This document shows, piece by piece, positions 25,352 through 37,729 of a DNA stretch of 64,000 bases. The position numbers and the translations under genes are program-made. The DNA is from Odiellus spinosus (lineage: Eukaryota > Arthropoda > Arachnida > Opiliones > Phalangiidae), in the NCBI GenBank assembly GCA_963920705.1, contig OY987227.1, positions 14,425,602 through 14,489,601 of the forward strand. The letters run 5' to 3'. Position 1 is the first letter of the stretch, and every line of letters begins with the position of its first letter. The notes beneath the pieces were generated by a model, which made no database searches, was not told the DNA's origin, and saw only the letters and a list, made by a program, of their open reading frames with translations.

Positions 25352-25495
25352 AGGGAGAATGCAACCTAACAACCTTATCGTTTAAATGATCCACATGGCA
25401 AAAAATTAATAAACAAATATTAAACTAGAAATAAATTTAAAACTTATTCGAAAAATAGGCATAGTTGGATTCATGGAGATCCTGATTTCTTTTCA
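25352..25495 (+). mobile_element. TTAA-type MITE, copy 1 (left end only)
   Basis: TTAA at 25348-25351 is followed by the exact terminus AGGGAGAATGCAACCTAACA. The left arm continues through ATAAACAAATATTAAACTAG to GGAGATCCTGAT, all shared with the intact copy at 33359. Sequence after about 25495 no longer matches and I see no right terminus, so the copy is truncated or diverged. Confidence 0.7.
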
Positions 25496-25499
25496 TTTG

Positions 25500-28400
25500 A
25501 ATTAAGCGGCTTGGAAAAATTATTTGACCAGAGGAAGGGACTTTTTATTATTGAATTGCTGCTCTTCTAATATCAAAATAGGACATTTAATTTTTTTTTC
25601 TGCCACCTTTAATTGTGGAATCGAGAATTCCGTAAAAGCCAGCATCGTTGATAGACTTTATCTTTAAAGGGATAAAGAGTTAAAGCGAATGGAGAAAGGG
25701 GGTTTGAATAGAGCGGAGAAGGTCAGTTGGAAACAGTTCGGAATCTATTATCCGGCGAATTATCTATCTCTATATATACACACACTCTCGCTCTCTATCT
25801 CTTAGGCGAGCGCGTTTCTCTCGCTACAACTTCTGCTAGCTGATCAGTGGAAGCTGACGCTTTCCAGCGATTGAACTATGGGCAATGTTTAGGCCTAATT
25901 CGAATATATACTCCCTTTCCCTCTTAAAACCCCCGCTACCCTCTTTCTCCTCCTTCTCGTTTCTCCCGCTTTATTGTCTCTCGCGCCATCAATTGGCAAG
26001 GATGCTGGAAGATGCCGCGAAAGAGAGTTATAAGACGACTTAAATCCCGCGTAGAGCCTTTCTGACTCGCCCGTTTCGCCACCAAACTTTCCCCTTTCGT
26101 CTATAAATGTATAATCCGTCCGTCCGTTTAGCTTCGATAGAATTCAAAGGCACGGAGAAGGATAGGCTCGTTATTACACTTATCCGTTTCTCCGATTCAC
26201 CCCGTCTTTCACTCTATCGCTTCTAAAACAATAGACGAACTAAACACGGCCAGTCAGATTCAATTTGAGATTCCATCAAGTACCAATGTTAGGCCTTGTT
26301 TTATCTTTACGATTTGATTTGTTAGAGATAAAGGTAAGCCTATAGGCTATTCCACCTCGATATATTAGCTTATAAAGGCTTACAATTTCTATAAACGGAT
26401 GGATATTGCTTTTGAATGTGCTCAAAATTAATTTTTATCGTACGTTTGACTAAGAAAAAAAAATTGTTTGCAAACTAATGGAATAAATCGATGGAGGATT
26501 AACACACAATCACAAATCATATTACGTGATATATAATTAACGTAATGCGTTTTTTGCGTAGTACGTGTACAATGATTTAAAGTGACTTCTTTTGAATTAA
26601 GTTTTTAAATGGATAGTACCACGCAATTTTTATTTTAATCTGTGTAGAACGATTCGAGTTTCAAGAAATTCTAGGCTTGTCCTACAAACTTTCATATAAT
26701 TTTACTCATTTGATGACACGTAAAAACTGGAAAATTCTAGTAAAAATTTAATTAATTGTGTGCTCATAATTTGAATAATATTTTCGTTATCCAGCCGCGT
26801 TAGATATGTTTTGACTAACAAGTTCGTACATTTCTCAAGATCCTTATGGTTGATTTCTAGTGAATATTTTTAGGAAACAACCAATTAGACTTTTGTCCAA
26901 TCTTCATGATTGGTTATTGCTTCATTTATATATATGCAAGCTTTAAAATTTGGTATCAATCCTATTCGTCTTTAGCCACGTCGCATTTTGACAATTCCTC
27001 TCGAAAAGAAGAATAGAAGATGGCATATCCTTGTACTTTATGAAACCTGGAACAGTTTCTCAACTATATATATGGGTCTTAATGTTCCCTCGTTTCGAAC
27101 GTTCTATGTATGTCATACGGTATATAGGAGGGAATAGAAATTGTCGCAATAATGTCAGGGGCATTAGTCGTCTCGCATCCGTCCATTATAGCGGAAATAA
27201 TTAGTAAGGAACACTAACGCGGGGGAACGTTGGGAGCTTTGGACTGTTTATCGGACCCCCCACCCCTCTGTTCGCTCGCTTTTATTTGGAAGCCGCGATC
27301 TACGTTCAATCTCCGCCCCGTCATCCTCTGAAACGCGGGCTTCATTGAGACAGGAGAAGAGTCATATTTGAGAGACGGGAAAATTGTTTAGGTTCGCGCG
27401 CTCGGAGGTGTATATCTATATAGGTTCTAGCGATTGAAACCAGCAGTCTCTTTACTAGTTCGATACCAAAATAACTTGACCCGCCCCTCCTCCTAATCAG
27501 ATATAGCTGCGGGCGAAATTGAGTCCCCAATCATTTATCCCCGCACCCCTTCTCGCGGTAACCGGCTAATTCGACATCTCATTTATCATTCTGATATTTT
27601 TTTTAATTTTAATTATATACAAAATGAAATACCATGGCGAAAAAAAAATCAACAACTCGCTAAACTTTGCATTTTAGATACCGCCCGGTAATTAGAGAGA
27701 TTTACGGTACGTCTAGTTACTCGTATCGCCAAATTTGGATGATGTATCTGTATTTTAAAATTTAAGAAGATATTGAGTTACGTTTCTGAGATAATGAGAT
27801 TTCTGTATATATGTCGTGCCGATCAATAATTCACTTTTGTTTGATTTTATTTTTAGGGAGTTATGTTGCTTAGTTATTGTAGGAGTTAATTAGAATGATG
27901 CCTGATAACGAGAGAATACTTCAATATCAGACTCGCTCAGTTAAGCCTAATCGATCCGAAGTTTCACCCTATAGTTTTTGTTAGAACAAATAATTTTATT
28001 AAGTTTATTATTCGACGTTTTACCTTAATCGATATTGGTGGTTTTTCCTCAAAGGTTTTTAATTTAGTTTTGGAAACAAAGAAGCTAAAGAAAAACTATC
28101 GTTGGTTTTTGTCTGTTTGTGTTCGTGTCGTTCGAGGGCGACGGTTTTTAATAGAGTTTTAGGGACTTTTGTCTTAATAAAACTAAGATCAATTTAAATT
28201 CCGATCACACACACGCGTTTCGTGCTTGCAGGCCTCCGCGCTCGCTATTATTTTGGTCTCGGCTATGATTAAGAAGAGCTAGGGGTAGAAACTCTAGAGA
28301 AGCTCAAGCTAGCCAGCTAACTCGCCATTAGACCGTGTAGTATTTAAAAGAACTCATTAGGGCCTCGCTTAACTGCCTGGAGAATATCGTGGCATTACTG

Positions 28401-28580
28401 GCTGTGATGTGGGGGAAAGAAAAGGAGAGGTATACAGCGGTTGTTTTAAGGGGGGATAGGTCAACGAAAAGGCAAATCGATTTTTTGAAAGGGGAACTTG
28501 TAAAAGGAGGGTGAAAGAAAATCAAAATTATTGTAGTTAAATATGCATTCTCTCAACTCATAAATGTTACTTCATATCGA
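25500..28580. other. Noncoding stretch
   Basis: A moderately GC-rich, pyrimidine-rich patch spans about 25740-26250, including short TA/CA and CTCT microsatellites. Elsewhere it is AT-rich. No gene is recognised; the open frames are 62-65 codons. Confidence 0.5.
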
Positions 28581-28584
28581 TTGT

Positions 28585-28660
28585 CAGGGTTCATACAAAC
28601 CTGAAAAACCTGGAATGCCTAGAATATTGACAACAACATTCAGGTAAGTATCAGGGACTT
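28585..28660 (+). mobile_element. CAGGGTT-type terminus (half-site)
   Basis: The site starts CAGGGTTCATACAAACCTGA and continues AAAACCTGGAA. The first 14 bases match the terminus of the element ending at 59705 on the opposite strand. CAGGG-type ends followed by CCTGGAA repeats are seen in hAT-like non-autonomous elements of many invertebrates. No partner end is seen nearby, so the element is incomplete or strongly diverged. Confidence 0.45.
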
Positions 28661-28843
28661 AAATTTCGCCTAAATCAAGGGAATAAACTGCTTAGAAATA
28701 TTATTTTTACCTTAACCAACCAATTACTATTAATTTTGCATCTGAAGTAAATTATATTTGCTTTATTATAGAGTTAAAAAACTCTCGGCAATTTGAAGTA
28801 AATCAGTTTTAATTGGTTTTGAATTGAAACCTTTATCAAATAT

Positions 28844-29156
28844 CAAGAATCCATTCAGGTTCCATAAGAATATGGGAGGGCCGCGATTCAATAACCATCC
28901 TCCCAAACTTTGTTGCAAAAGTTCGTCTGCTTCGAACCGATTTTTCAAGTAAATCGCTCCTGACATTATATTATTAACCCGCGCCACTAACGACCTTGAC
29001 ATAATATTTTGGGTAATAAAAATGGAGCCGACCGAAAAAAGATCTAAGCGTACAAATGTTGCTTCGCAGACGAACTTTTGTTACGAAGTTTGGGAGGATA
29101 GTAACAGAGGCTAAAGCTATGCTCCCATATTCTTATGGAACCTGAATGGATTCTTG
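28844..29156 (-). mobile_element. 7-bp-TSD MITE family, copy 1 (313 bp)
   Basis: The outer inverted repeats are 34 bp and perfect, starting CAAGAATCCATTCAGGTTCC. Inside each is a second inverted block, CCTCCCAAACTTTGTTGCAA on the left, separated by unlike sequence. The flanks CAAATAT (28837-28843) and CAAATAA (29157-29163) form a 7-bp target duplication with one mismatch. Relative to the copy at 37401 it is inverted and about 96% identical by eye. A 78-codon frame (28766-29002) overlaps it but shows no transposase feature. A 7-8 bp duplication with CA...TG ends is compatible with P-like or hAT-like elements; the superfamily is not decided. Confidence 0.9.
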
Positions 29157-29169
29157 CAAATAAATTGTC

Positions 29170-30600
29170 TTTTATACTTATCGCGATTAAATCGGTGACG
29201 AAAGACATCCAATCAATTCAATTCCGTTAAGCCTCGAGTTGATGACTTCTTGGCTAAGCCTAATTCTTAATTTAGTATTCAAGATTGTATTCCGGACGTT
29301 TACCAACGGTTTGATTTATATATAGTAATCGATAATGCAATCAGCGCGTTCGCGAGCTATAAATCATTTAAAGCTTCGATTAATCTTATATCATTTCAGC
29401 CTCCCTTTAAAAGGATAGGGGTTGAAAGGGTGGGTAATTTCGCGCGTGCGAACGCCGTCTACTCTTTAACTAAATCCATTTTGTAATTATTTTTTGATGG
29501 TGGAATGTCTTTGGGCTGTCGACCCCTTCGCCCTACAGCTCCCCCCTACTCTTTCTCTCTCACTCGCCTCTTTGCGCCGATTAAACATTGCCGAAACTAT
29601 GCCTTCTATATATATACGACTACCCTTTCGTACTCGATTAACATCGAATACTGGTTTTCATACTTCACTGCATCCTATTCCGTGCTTAAGGAAAACTATT
29701 AGATAGTAAAACACCCAAGTTATCGCGCATACACCTGAATTATTCGAATTAGTTTTTTTACAGGATTTTGTGATTTTTCTTTTTGATTTGTTCATTTTCT
29801 GCTTAACTAAACTTACTAAACTATCTAAATCAATCTAAACGTATAGCATTTATGTTTATATATAATCTAACTCAGAAATTACCTCTTGCGAGGAGTAAGT
29901 AACTTAACCAAATATCTAATAATAAAGAGTAATTATTAGAAACTAAGATATAAAAAAAAATAAGTTTAATTTTACAGTTAAACTCCCGCAAAATCAATAA
30001 ACACCTAAATGTCGATTCTGCCCCGAACACCGGTACACGAAGGTTGCAACACTTTTACAGGGGCTCGTTTAAAATCGACAAAATTGTCTAGATATTTTTT
30101 TTTTTTTTTTTTTTCTATTTCTATTCTTTCCCTAGGTATTATTATATTAAGTATAGGTTTTAGGGTCGGGAAATAAGACGTCTATATAGTCTATATTAGG
30201 GTTTGAGCGAAGGGTCGTTTTTTTGAACTTTAGGGTCAGATATAATCAAGGGTTCTCGTTCCTTCTATCTCTCGTTCTCCACCCACCTATTTAAAAAGTG
30301 ACACGACATTCTTTAAACAAGTTTACTGTTTTCATCGCGTTTAACGCTAGCATTGCCTGTTTTTCTAAGAAACTTGTTCATATAGATAGAGGGGAAAGTA
30401 GGCTTAGTATCCACTGTCAACTATGACTGAGAAATACCTCTATATTTATATAGAGAGAATCAACCCGCGGATGAAAGGAGAAAAAAATTCCTAAATGACG
30501 CCCTATGTAATTTTTCTCGCTACGTGCTCGATCTGCTTCACTCTCTCTACTCTTCTTATATCATATTTAATGTGGGTAGTAATGTTTTCTCAGACGGCGT
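29170..30600. other. Noncoding stretch
   Basis: It includes a short pyrimidine-rich segment at 29494-29700, where two + frames overlap without recognisable domains, and a T20 run at 30095-30114. A weak relative of the TTTTACAGGCGT repeat lies at 30043-30080. No gene is seen. Confidence 0.5.
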
Positions 30601-30603
30601 GAG

Positions 30604-30670
30604 CAGGGTTGCCACAAGTCAGAATAGAACCGGGAAAAGTCGGGGAATTTAAAAATTGCGATAAAAGAAC
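30604..30670 (+). mobile_element. CAGGGTT-type terminus (half-site)
   Basis: The site starts CAGGGTTGCCACAAGTCAGA and continues ACCGGGAAAAGTCGGGGAAT. This is the same style of terminus as at 28585, with repeated GGGAA words. It lacks a visible partner end and is interpreted as the remnant of an hAT-like non-autonomous element. Confidence 0.4.
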
Positions 30671-30679
30671 AGCTAAAAT

Positions 30680-33350
30680 TCATAGAATTGAATCACAGAA
30701 CTTGGTATCCTATATGGCTATAGTGTTAGATCATGCCAAAGAAAAATATATATGGTATAGTTAATTGGTTAAGGAAAATTATCGAAGCGGGTCAGGGAAA
30801 ATCGTAATTTAAAATGGGGACATATCTTATATATTTTATACATATTTCACATGTAATCCCTTATTTATGAGCCATAATTAATATATTTATTGGAGGTTGC
30901 AATAAGGCAGTTTAAGCACTTGGAAACTTAATCTTTATTCAAATTAATGGTTAAGTCTAGTTACCAAATGCTCCCCCATTATAAAGAATTTCGAGTTTAA
31001 ATTTATGCATTTTTTTTATTTTTTTTGATATAAGTTGAAGGAAAAGGCAAGAAAAGTCCAAAAGTTTCTTTTCGAGAGATGATAATTTTTCTTATCTGGA
31101 TGGAAAAAAAAGTGGGTTCCATTTAAACCAAATATTTCTGATTCGATACGATCATACGGCTGACCTATTTCTTCCTAGCAATCTTCCTCAATCCCACTTC
31201 GTATCCTACCTCGTATTGGGCATAACCTTAAAATATAACCGAAAAATTTCAATATTTTCCGACTTTTTCCCCCCCTGCACTTCACGCTATACCGGTCTAT
31301 TACTCGAACGAAAACGATATATTTTACCAGTAGCCCCACTTCTACTAGAATTTCTCTCCTCTCTCTTTCACTCTCGATTCCACCCATAAAAATGACTCTA
31401 TCAATATATTTGGAAGCAATTTCTCCGAGGATAACTTAAAAGGACGGACGCGAGTCCTCGAAATCTGTTTGGGGGCGAAAATGGGTCGACCTCTATAATA
31501 TACTTTTGAAGTTACATTTACACGTTCATTTTGTTATGGCCTAGTTCGAATAGAATAATTTCGTGACGTCGTAATCTTGCCTTTTTAAAAGATGAATTTA
31601 ATATCGTAGATGTACATTCTATTCAACAGTTAACTTTCAAAGGCTCTATCTCGCCGAAACTCTAGTTGAGAAGCGAAATTTCCTACTTTTAACTTCTCAT
31701 AATTTTTGCCGCACCCCGTGTGAATATCCCTTCGCAAAATCTCATTCTCTTACGTTCGGTATCTTAACCTCACCCAATTTCATTTTTTGGACCAACCTAT
31801 AGGTAGGGGATGGTTCGCGAGGGTGGGGGGAGGTGATATTTCTGAGTAGCTTGATATCTGGGTGGATATTTTGAAGAGGTTAGGTGCCGAACGTCCCCCC
31901 TTTTAAACAAGGTACTTGGCAGTTTAAGGGCGGAAGAGTTATTGGCGAATAGGTTTAAAGTCAAAATGGAGCTCGCTGGTGTCAAATGGATCTATGCTAG
32001 GATAGCATCGCCGATATAAATGTCCCGGGTTCTCTCTACTTCAAGTACCGCCTCTCAACCATACTTCAAATTTCAATTCTCCCAAGTGACTTAAAAAAAC
32101 CTTACTTCAAATGAGGGAAGTAGTTTATCGAAGACTTTTTTTTTAAGTTAAAGGAATGGTTTAAAGTAAAAATATTCAAGATGACGCGAATAAATTTAAA
32201 TTTGGGTTCATTCTCGCGCTTGAAAATGAAAAATAAGTTTCACTTTTTGCTACGTGGAATGTTTAGGAATGTTCAAAAGATCTACTTTGAATTTTATTTG
32301 TTTATTTTACCTTGATTTCGGCTTCACGGTATAAGAGATGTTACTATGTTTAGCAAGCGATTATGTTAAATAAAAGTTTAGTGGATTAAATTATCTTCAT
32401 TAAGTGAAGGAAAACACCGTTTCGAACAATTGTAGTCGATTTCAATGGTAATTTTGTATAGAACTAAAACAAAGAGAAATTTCATCAATTGAATTATTAT
32501 ATTTTTACACGATTATTTAAAAGAAAAGTTATTTTTTTTAAAGTATGTCATTTTTGAAGGGTAATAGCTAGAAGTAATATATTTTGTAGAGCCAAGGGTT
32601 AAAAATCCATACTCAAAAGTTGCCGTCGAAAAAGATTTATGTCAACAAGTCATCTTCTTGAGTTACTTTTTAACATATTTGCTTTAAAATCCCATTTCAA
32701 AAAAAGTGTGCATTTTTCCAGACGACTATTGGTATTAAATATCTTATGCAAATTTGATATCTTGACGTTTTCGAGGGAAATAAAGGTTAAGATTAAGTTC
32801 CATCTTGAAATAAGTCTCCCCTACACTCCCCTAAAAATGTTAAAGTAAACTGAATCGACATTTTTTTTCTCTCTTTCTTTATCCTTTTTTTCTCGTTAAG
32901 GAAATTTGCCCGGGGCTTCAAATTTCTTATTATTATTATATATATAAGCTGTGTTGTTTTAGCAGTGGTACGGTCCACGTGATACGCGTATATAAATGTA
33001 TTGATTTATATCTAAATTAAGAAAGTAGTAAAAAAAAAAAACTGATTCTCGGGGGATCTCTCCAGCCCTGTAGCAAGGTTTTAAGTTTGCCGAAGAAATT
33101 TATTTTTTATATATAAAGCTGCCTTATTTGAAACCAAAATCTCTTCCACTTCATTTTCCAATACAATCTTGTTTAAAATATCATCTTAAAGGGAGGATAA
33201 AAATGAAAATCCAGTGAAGTTTTATCGATTCTAATATTAAAAATAAGGCATGTTTGCTTACCGTGTTCAAAATAAATCTTTCAATAAATGTTTCTAATTC
33301 AGAAAAGATTCAGATTTTTGTATTAATTCAATCTTAAGATGCCAAACCTT
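30680..33350. other. Noncoding stretch
   Basis: No gene is recognised. Frames of 61-76 codons on both strands lack domains. The DNA is AT-rich, with a G-rich patch at about 31820-31835. Confidence 0.5.
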
Positions 33351-33358
33351 TCTCTTAA

Positions 33359-33774
33359 AGGGAGAATGCAACCTGTCAAGAGATTTTTTTTTATCGATTT
33401 ATTATTGTTAGGCTTAATTCAACAGTAACAAAATTTACAAACAAATATTAAATTAGAAATGAATTTAAAACTTCCCATCAAAGTAGGCTTAGCTGGATTC
33501 TTGAAGATATCCTGAACTCCCCGTATAAGGACTAGTGACCAATGACATTGATCATGGAGATCCTGCATTCCCCATATAAGAGTCATCGATCAATGTCATT
33601 GGTCGCTATAAGGGAAGTTCAGGTGATCTCCACGAATCCAGCTAAGTCTATTTTGATGGCAAAATTTATTTCTATTTTAACATTTGTTTCTAATTTTATG
33701 GTACTGTTGGATTAGGCCTATTTAAACGATAAGGAATCGATAAAAAACACTTGTTTTTAGGTTGCATTCTCCCT
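33359..33774. mobile_element. TTAA-type MITE, intact copy (416 bp)
   Basis: TTAA at 33355-33358 and 33775-33778 flanks perfect 17-bp ends beginning AGGGAGAATGCAACCT. The inverted repeat continues imperfectly for about 150 bp on each side (ATCGAT, AGGC(C)TA, CAACAGTA, ACAAATATTAAATTAGAAAT and GGCTTAGCTGGATTC blocks). The centre contains its own hairpin, GACCAATGACATTGATC at about 33537 against GATCAATGTCATTGGTC at about 33587. A TTAA target duplication is typical of piggyBac and Kolobok transposons. No protein is encoded. Confidence 0.85.
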
Positions 33775-33779
33775 TTAAG

Positions 33780-36700
33780 GTTCTCTATTCCAACCATATA
33801 TGGAACTAAGTAAATCAGCTTCTTCCACATGGGAATAGATTGAGAGATTTACCCCAGAGTGTCGTTGCGCTGGGAAGCTATGGCGTATAAATCGTCGACG
33901 TACAATCAGTTCTTGTCAGATTGGCAAACTTACGTTTAATCCTTGTACTTATGTTAAAATCGTAGCTTTTAATTTCAACGAAGCGGGGATCGTGTAGAAC
34001 GATATTATTTAATTAGCGGACCGTTGATTTTACGGAATTTTCGACAAATTTTCTAGTCCCCTCGAACCGTACTCTAAATTTTCAAGGGTCGTTATAATTT
34101 TACCATCACTGAAATTTGATTTTAGCCGTCTATATCCATTTTCCTTGGCAATTTCTGAAACTACCTCTACATCCTCGGTGTGACTCGTAATTATGTAATA
34201 ACCCGCCTCGGTTTTCTCTAATTTGCGACAAACTAATCAGGAGTTGCAAAGTAGAGTTGGCGCTTCCAAAATGCTTTTAATCGAAAATAGTGGCGAAATT
34301 TTCAAATAGCGTTAGTCATTTTTCCCGCGATTGTTTCGCGCGGAAAATTAACCTTTTCTGTCCAAATATCTCCCTTATTTCATCCACCCCTCCCCTTCAT
34401 TCCTCTTTTGTTTTAATTCTAGTGGCTCTAGGAAATCAGTTTAAGATTCATCGCGATCAAAGCTAGGCTTCTTTGATGTATTTGATATTTTAAAGCGTAT
34501 GGTTATTTCTCGTTGATGTTTCTTCGTTTCCCCTGAATTCTCCGAATGATTGCGCCTATGGAGAAGAATCCGTTTTGCTCCTCCACCCCTTTTTAAATAC
34601 GCTTCGGAAACAATTTCCCAATTAAACAAAAATCGGCTTTTCTCGCTCTCTCTCTCTTTGCTGGCGTTCACTAAGCTCCTAATTTCACTTCACTTCATTA
34701 AACTCTAAAGCTTCCCCGATTTTATAGAGATTTAAACACGAGGTGGAAGGATAGAAAAAAAATGTAACAAGTTCAAAGAGGCAGAATGTCAAATATTTTA
34801 TATTTTCAATACTACATTTTTCGAAACAAATTTTAATATGTAAAACGTTTGTGTTTTGGTATACACAAAAATAGTTTTAAATCTAATTATCTCTTTGGCA
34901 ACCTTCGAGATGTGTATTTTGGGCAATCTAGCTTCGAGAAATACCTCTTGGGCCACCTAGCTTCGAGAGTATCTGTTGGCCAATATTTTAATTTGGCTAA
35001 AGTAACGTCAGGTTTTAGCAGAGGTTTTAAATAAACTTTTTCCATATTTATAGTTAATCGTTATATAGTTTGCACAATGAGCAGTCTTATAGGATATTTT
35101 GTTATGCTAAAATTGTTTATTAAACTTTTGATGTATTCGTATCTTCGTCATGCCTTTATCGAATAATTTTCTCAGTCATCCCAAACATTTCTGCTTTCAA
35201 AGAAAAACCTATGAAAATGAAAATAAAATAGAGAAAGGTCTTTGCAAGGATTTAAATAAAATTTCACCTTTAACCAGGGTCATTTTCACTTCGTTTTTAT
35301 TTTGATAAGGGGCTAAAAATCGTTCAGTGTTGTTCTATCCTCATCCTCCCTTTTTCCCTGCATGGAAATGTTGGCTCGCGAACAAAGACGGCTTTAGTTT
35401 TAGCTTTTTTTTCCTTTCTACCCGCTTGGCTCTATCCATAGGACCCCATTATTTTTCCCTAAATCCCCGCTTTTTTATGTATAGTAAGCTGGGAAAGACG
35501 GGATGGGGTTTTGCCCATCCACCCCAGGAATCCCCCTCCCAGAAGATTTCAGCCTTGGCAAAATATTGCATTCGCCTAACGACCGTAAACGCATTATAAA
35601 ATGTTTTTCAATGTATGGAGAGGCCAAACGACTATTTAGAACAACCTTGAATTATTGAATCTGGTGTGTTTTTATATTTACGATGTAGTAGTTATAGTTA
35701 AGGTAAAATATTTATGGTTGTATTGAACTTTTAACCCCTCTAACACAACTACAGGGTCAGAGTACATATCTTACGAATCTACTGGCCGAAAAATAATTTG
35801 CCCTTAGTTTTCCATGGTAAATTTATTTTCAGTTTATAACAGAAGCAGTTCATCCAATCGTATTTTACTATACTCGTTCAAGGGGGCATTTAAATTAAAA
35901 CATAACTCCACCCCCCCCCCCCCTCAAGTGATCTAAAACATACTGTAATTCAAAATATGTTTTCGAGGCTATTAAAAATTAACAACAGACCTTTTTTAAC
36001 GTCTTAAATTACAAGAGACTTGAGAAACGAGATTTAAAATTTTAGCTAAGCCGTCTCTTTGATATTAATAGTTGCTGTCATAAAATAGGAGGAGCTTTTA
36101 AAGGGGATGTTGCCGTCGACGTCTTCAGCTACGTAATAGCTTGTAAGCTCATAGCGCTCGTGAGCACGAACATTTCTTAAGCTTATTGTTTCTATATCCG
36201 AGTCAGCTCTCAAGCTCGGGTCTCTCCTGAGTGACCTCTAAGCCTCTGGCTCCTAGCGTTTTATGAAAACGGAAATAACTGCCCTGTATAACCTTAATGC
36301 CACGTGATTTCGTGACGTAGTTAGCAACATTCGAACAAAATGTCAAACCCACAAGTTCTTTTATAATAGCAACTATTGGTACGAAATTGTAAATTTAGTA
36401 GCCATATCCTTATAACCACGGTAAAATTGTAATCTATTTCACCGTATTAATGGTACGATAGTATGTATTTGACCAACTTGTTATTTTACCATTTTTTATT
36501 CCTGGTGTCCCCTTGTTTTTTTATGACCTAATAGTATTGCTCAAATAGGGAGGTTGTCTATGGTCTTGGCCATTTTTTTTCCCTCTTCTATGCTTATTTA
36601 TTACACGATAGATATTTTATTTTTAAAAGTGGCACGCAGGAATGACCCGAAAAGTGGAATATTTATGGTCTGAGCCTTAGTTTTCCTCCACTTTTTTGTC

Positions 36701-36885
36701 GTCTCCCTCCTATTCATTTATGGTCTTTGTTTTGACCATACAAACGAAAGGGATTATCAAAATTTATCCAAACACGAGCGCAGGCTGTGTTTATTTTACT
36801 ATAACCCTTGTTATATAAATATAAACTTTATGTATATATGATAATAAGACCGATTTACATGTTGGTACATGTATAATTGCGTTTA
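33780..36885. other. Noncoding stretch
   Basis: It contains a C13 run at 35911-35923. The segment 36090-36320 is less AT-rich, begins TTAAAGGGGATGTTGC (reminiscent of the TTAA element end) and contains CACGTG and TGACGTA words, but no partner end or frame supports a call. No gene is seen. Confidence 0.5.
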
Positions 36886-36890
36886 TACCA

Positions 36891-37169
36891 AAGCCCTGGT
36901 CAGACGATACAAGTTACGACACAACTTGTTCAGTCAAATAAGTTGTATCGTGTGCATAAATATTTGGTTGATTTGCTTGGAAAAAATGGATTAGTGATGC
37001 ATTTTTGCTGACTCATTTAGTTGATAAATTGGCAAAATTATAACTTGATTACTTGTTTCCCTGATTATATCCTAAACAAGCCGCAAATATAGTAGGTGTT
37101 TTACAGCGAAAATACCATTTTCGAATATTTTTTGAACCGTATTTTAGTTGTATCGTCTGAACAAGGCTT
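36891..37169. mobile_element. 279-bp palindromic MITE-like element
   Basis: The left end reads AAGCCCTGGTCAGACGATAC. The reverse complement of the right end reads AAGCCTTGTTCAGACGATAC, two mismatches in 20, both followed by AA. Inside the left half, ACAACTTGTTCAGTC and AAGTTGTATCGTGTG form further inverted words. I found no clear target duplication. The element at 44749 shares the inner GATACAA/TTGTATC theme and may be distantly related. Confidence 0.65.
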
Positions 37170-37400
37170 AACTCATTTTATTTTTAAATTTAATTCTATT
37201 TATATGTATTATGTTGCAGAAATAATATTATTATATTTATCCTTTATTATGTAAATAAGATTTAAATTTTAATACTAAAGCTGCTCGTTGTGTTCAAGGG
37301 GGATTGAATAGGAATATATATTTTAATTTTCTACGCGCCTAAGCTTTTCCCATATTGCCACCTACTCTTTGAAATATATATTAAGTTAATATTATAATAA

Positions 37401-37717
37401 CAAGAATCCATTCAGGTTCCATAAGAATATGGGAGCATAGCTTTAGCCTCTGGTACCATCCTCCCAAACTTTGTAACAAAAGTTCGTCTGCAATTTTCGC
37501 AACATTTGTACGCTTAGATCTTTTTTCGGTCGGCTCCATTTTTATTACCCAAAATATTATGTCAAGGTCGTTAGTGGCGCTGGTTAATAATATAATGTCA
37601 GGAGCGATTTACTTGAAAAATCAATTCGAAGCAGACGAACTTTTGCTACAAAGTTTGGGAGGATGGTTATTGAAGCGCGGCCATCCCATATTCTTATGGA
37701 ACCTGAATGAATTCTTG
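37401..37717 (+). mobile_element. 7-bp-TSD MITE family, copy 2 (317 bp)
   Basis: It starts CAAGAATCCATTCAGGTTCC and ends GGAACCTGAATGAATTCTTG. A perfect 7-bp target duplication ATAATAA sits at 37394-37400 and 37718-37724. The central 87 bases differ from the inverted copy at 28844 at one position. A + frame from 37559 predicts a peptide very similar to that of copy 1 (MSRSLVA start), simply because the DNA is nearly identical. Two close copies with clean duplications suggest recent mobility driven by an unseen transposase. Confidence 0.92.
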
Positions 37718-37729
37718 ATAATAACAAAT

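Noticed and set aside
36090-36320. Less AT-rich block with CACGTG and TGACGTA words considered as an enhancer or exon
   Set aside because: Single transcription-factor words are not evidence, and no open frame or splice pattern supports an exon.
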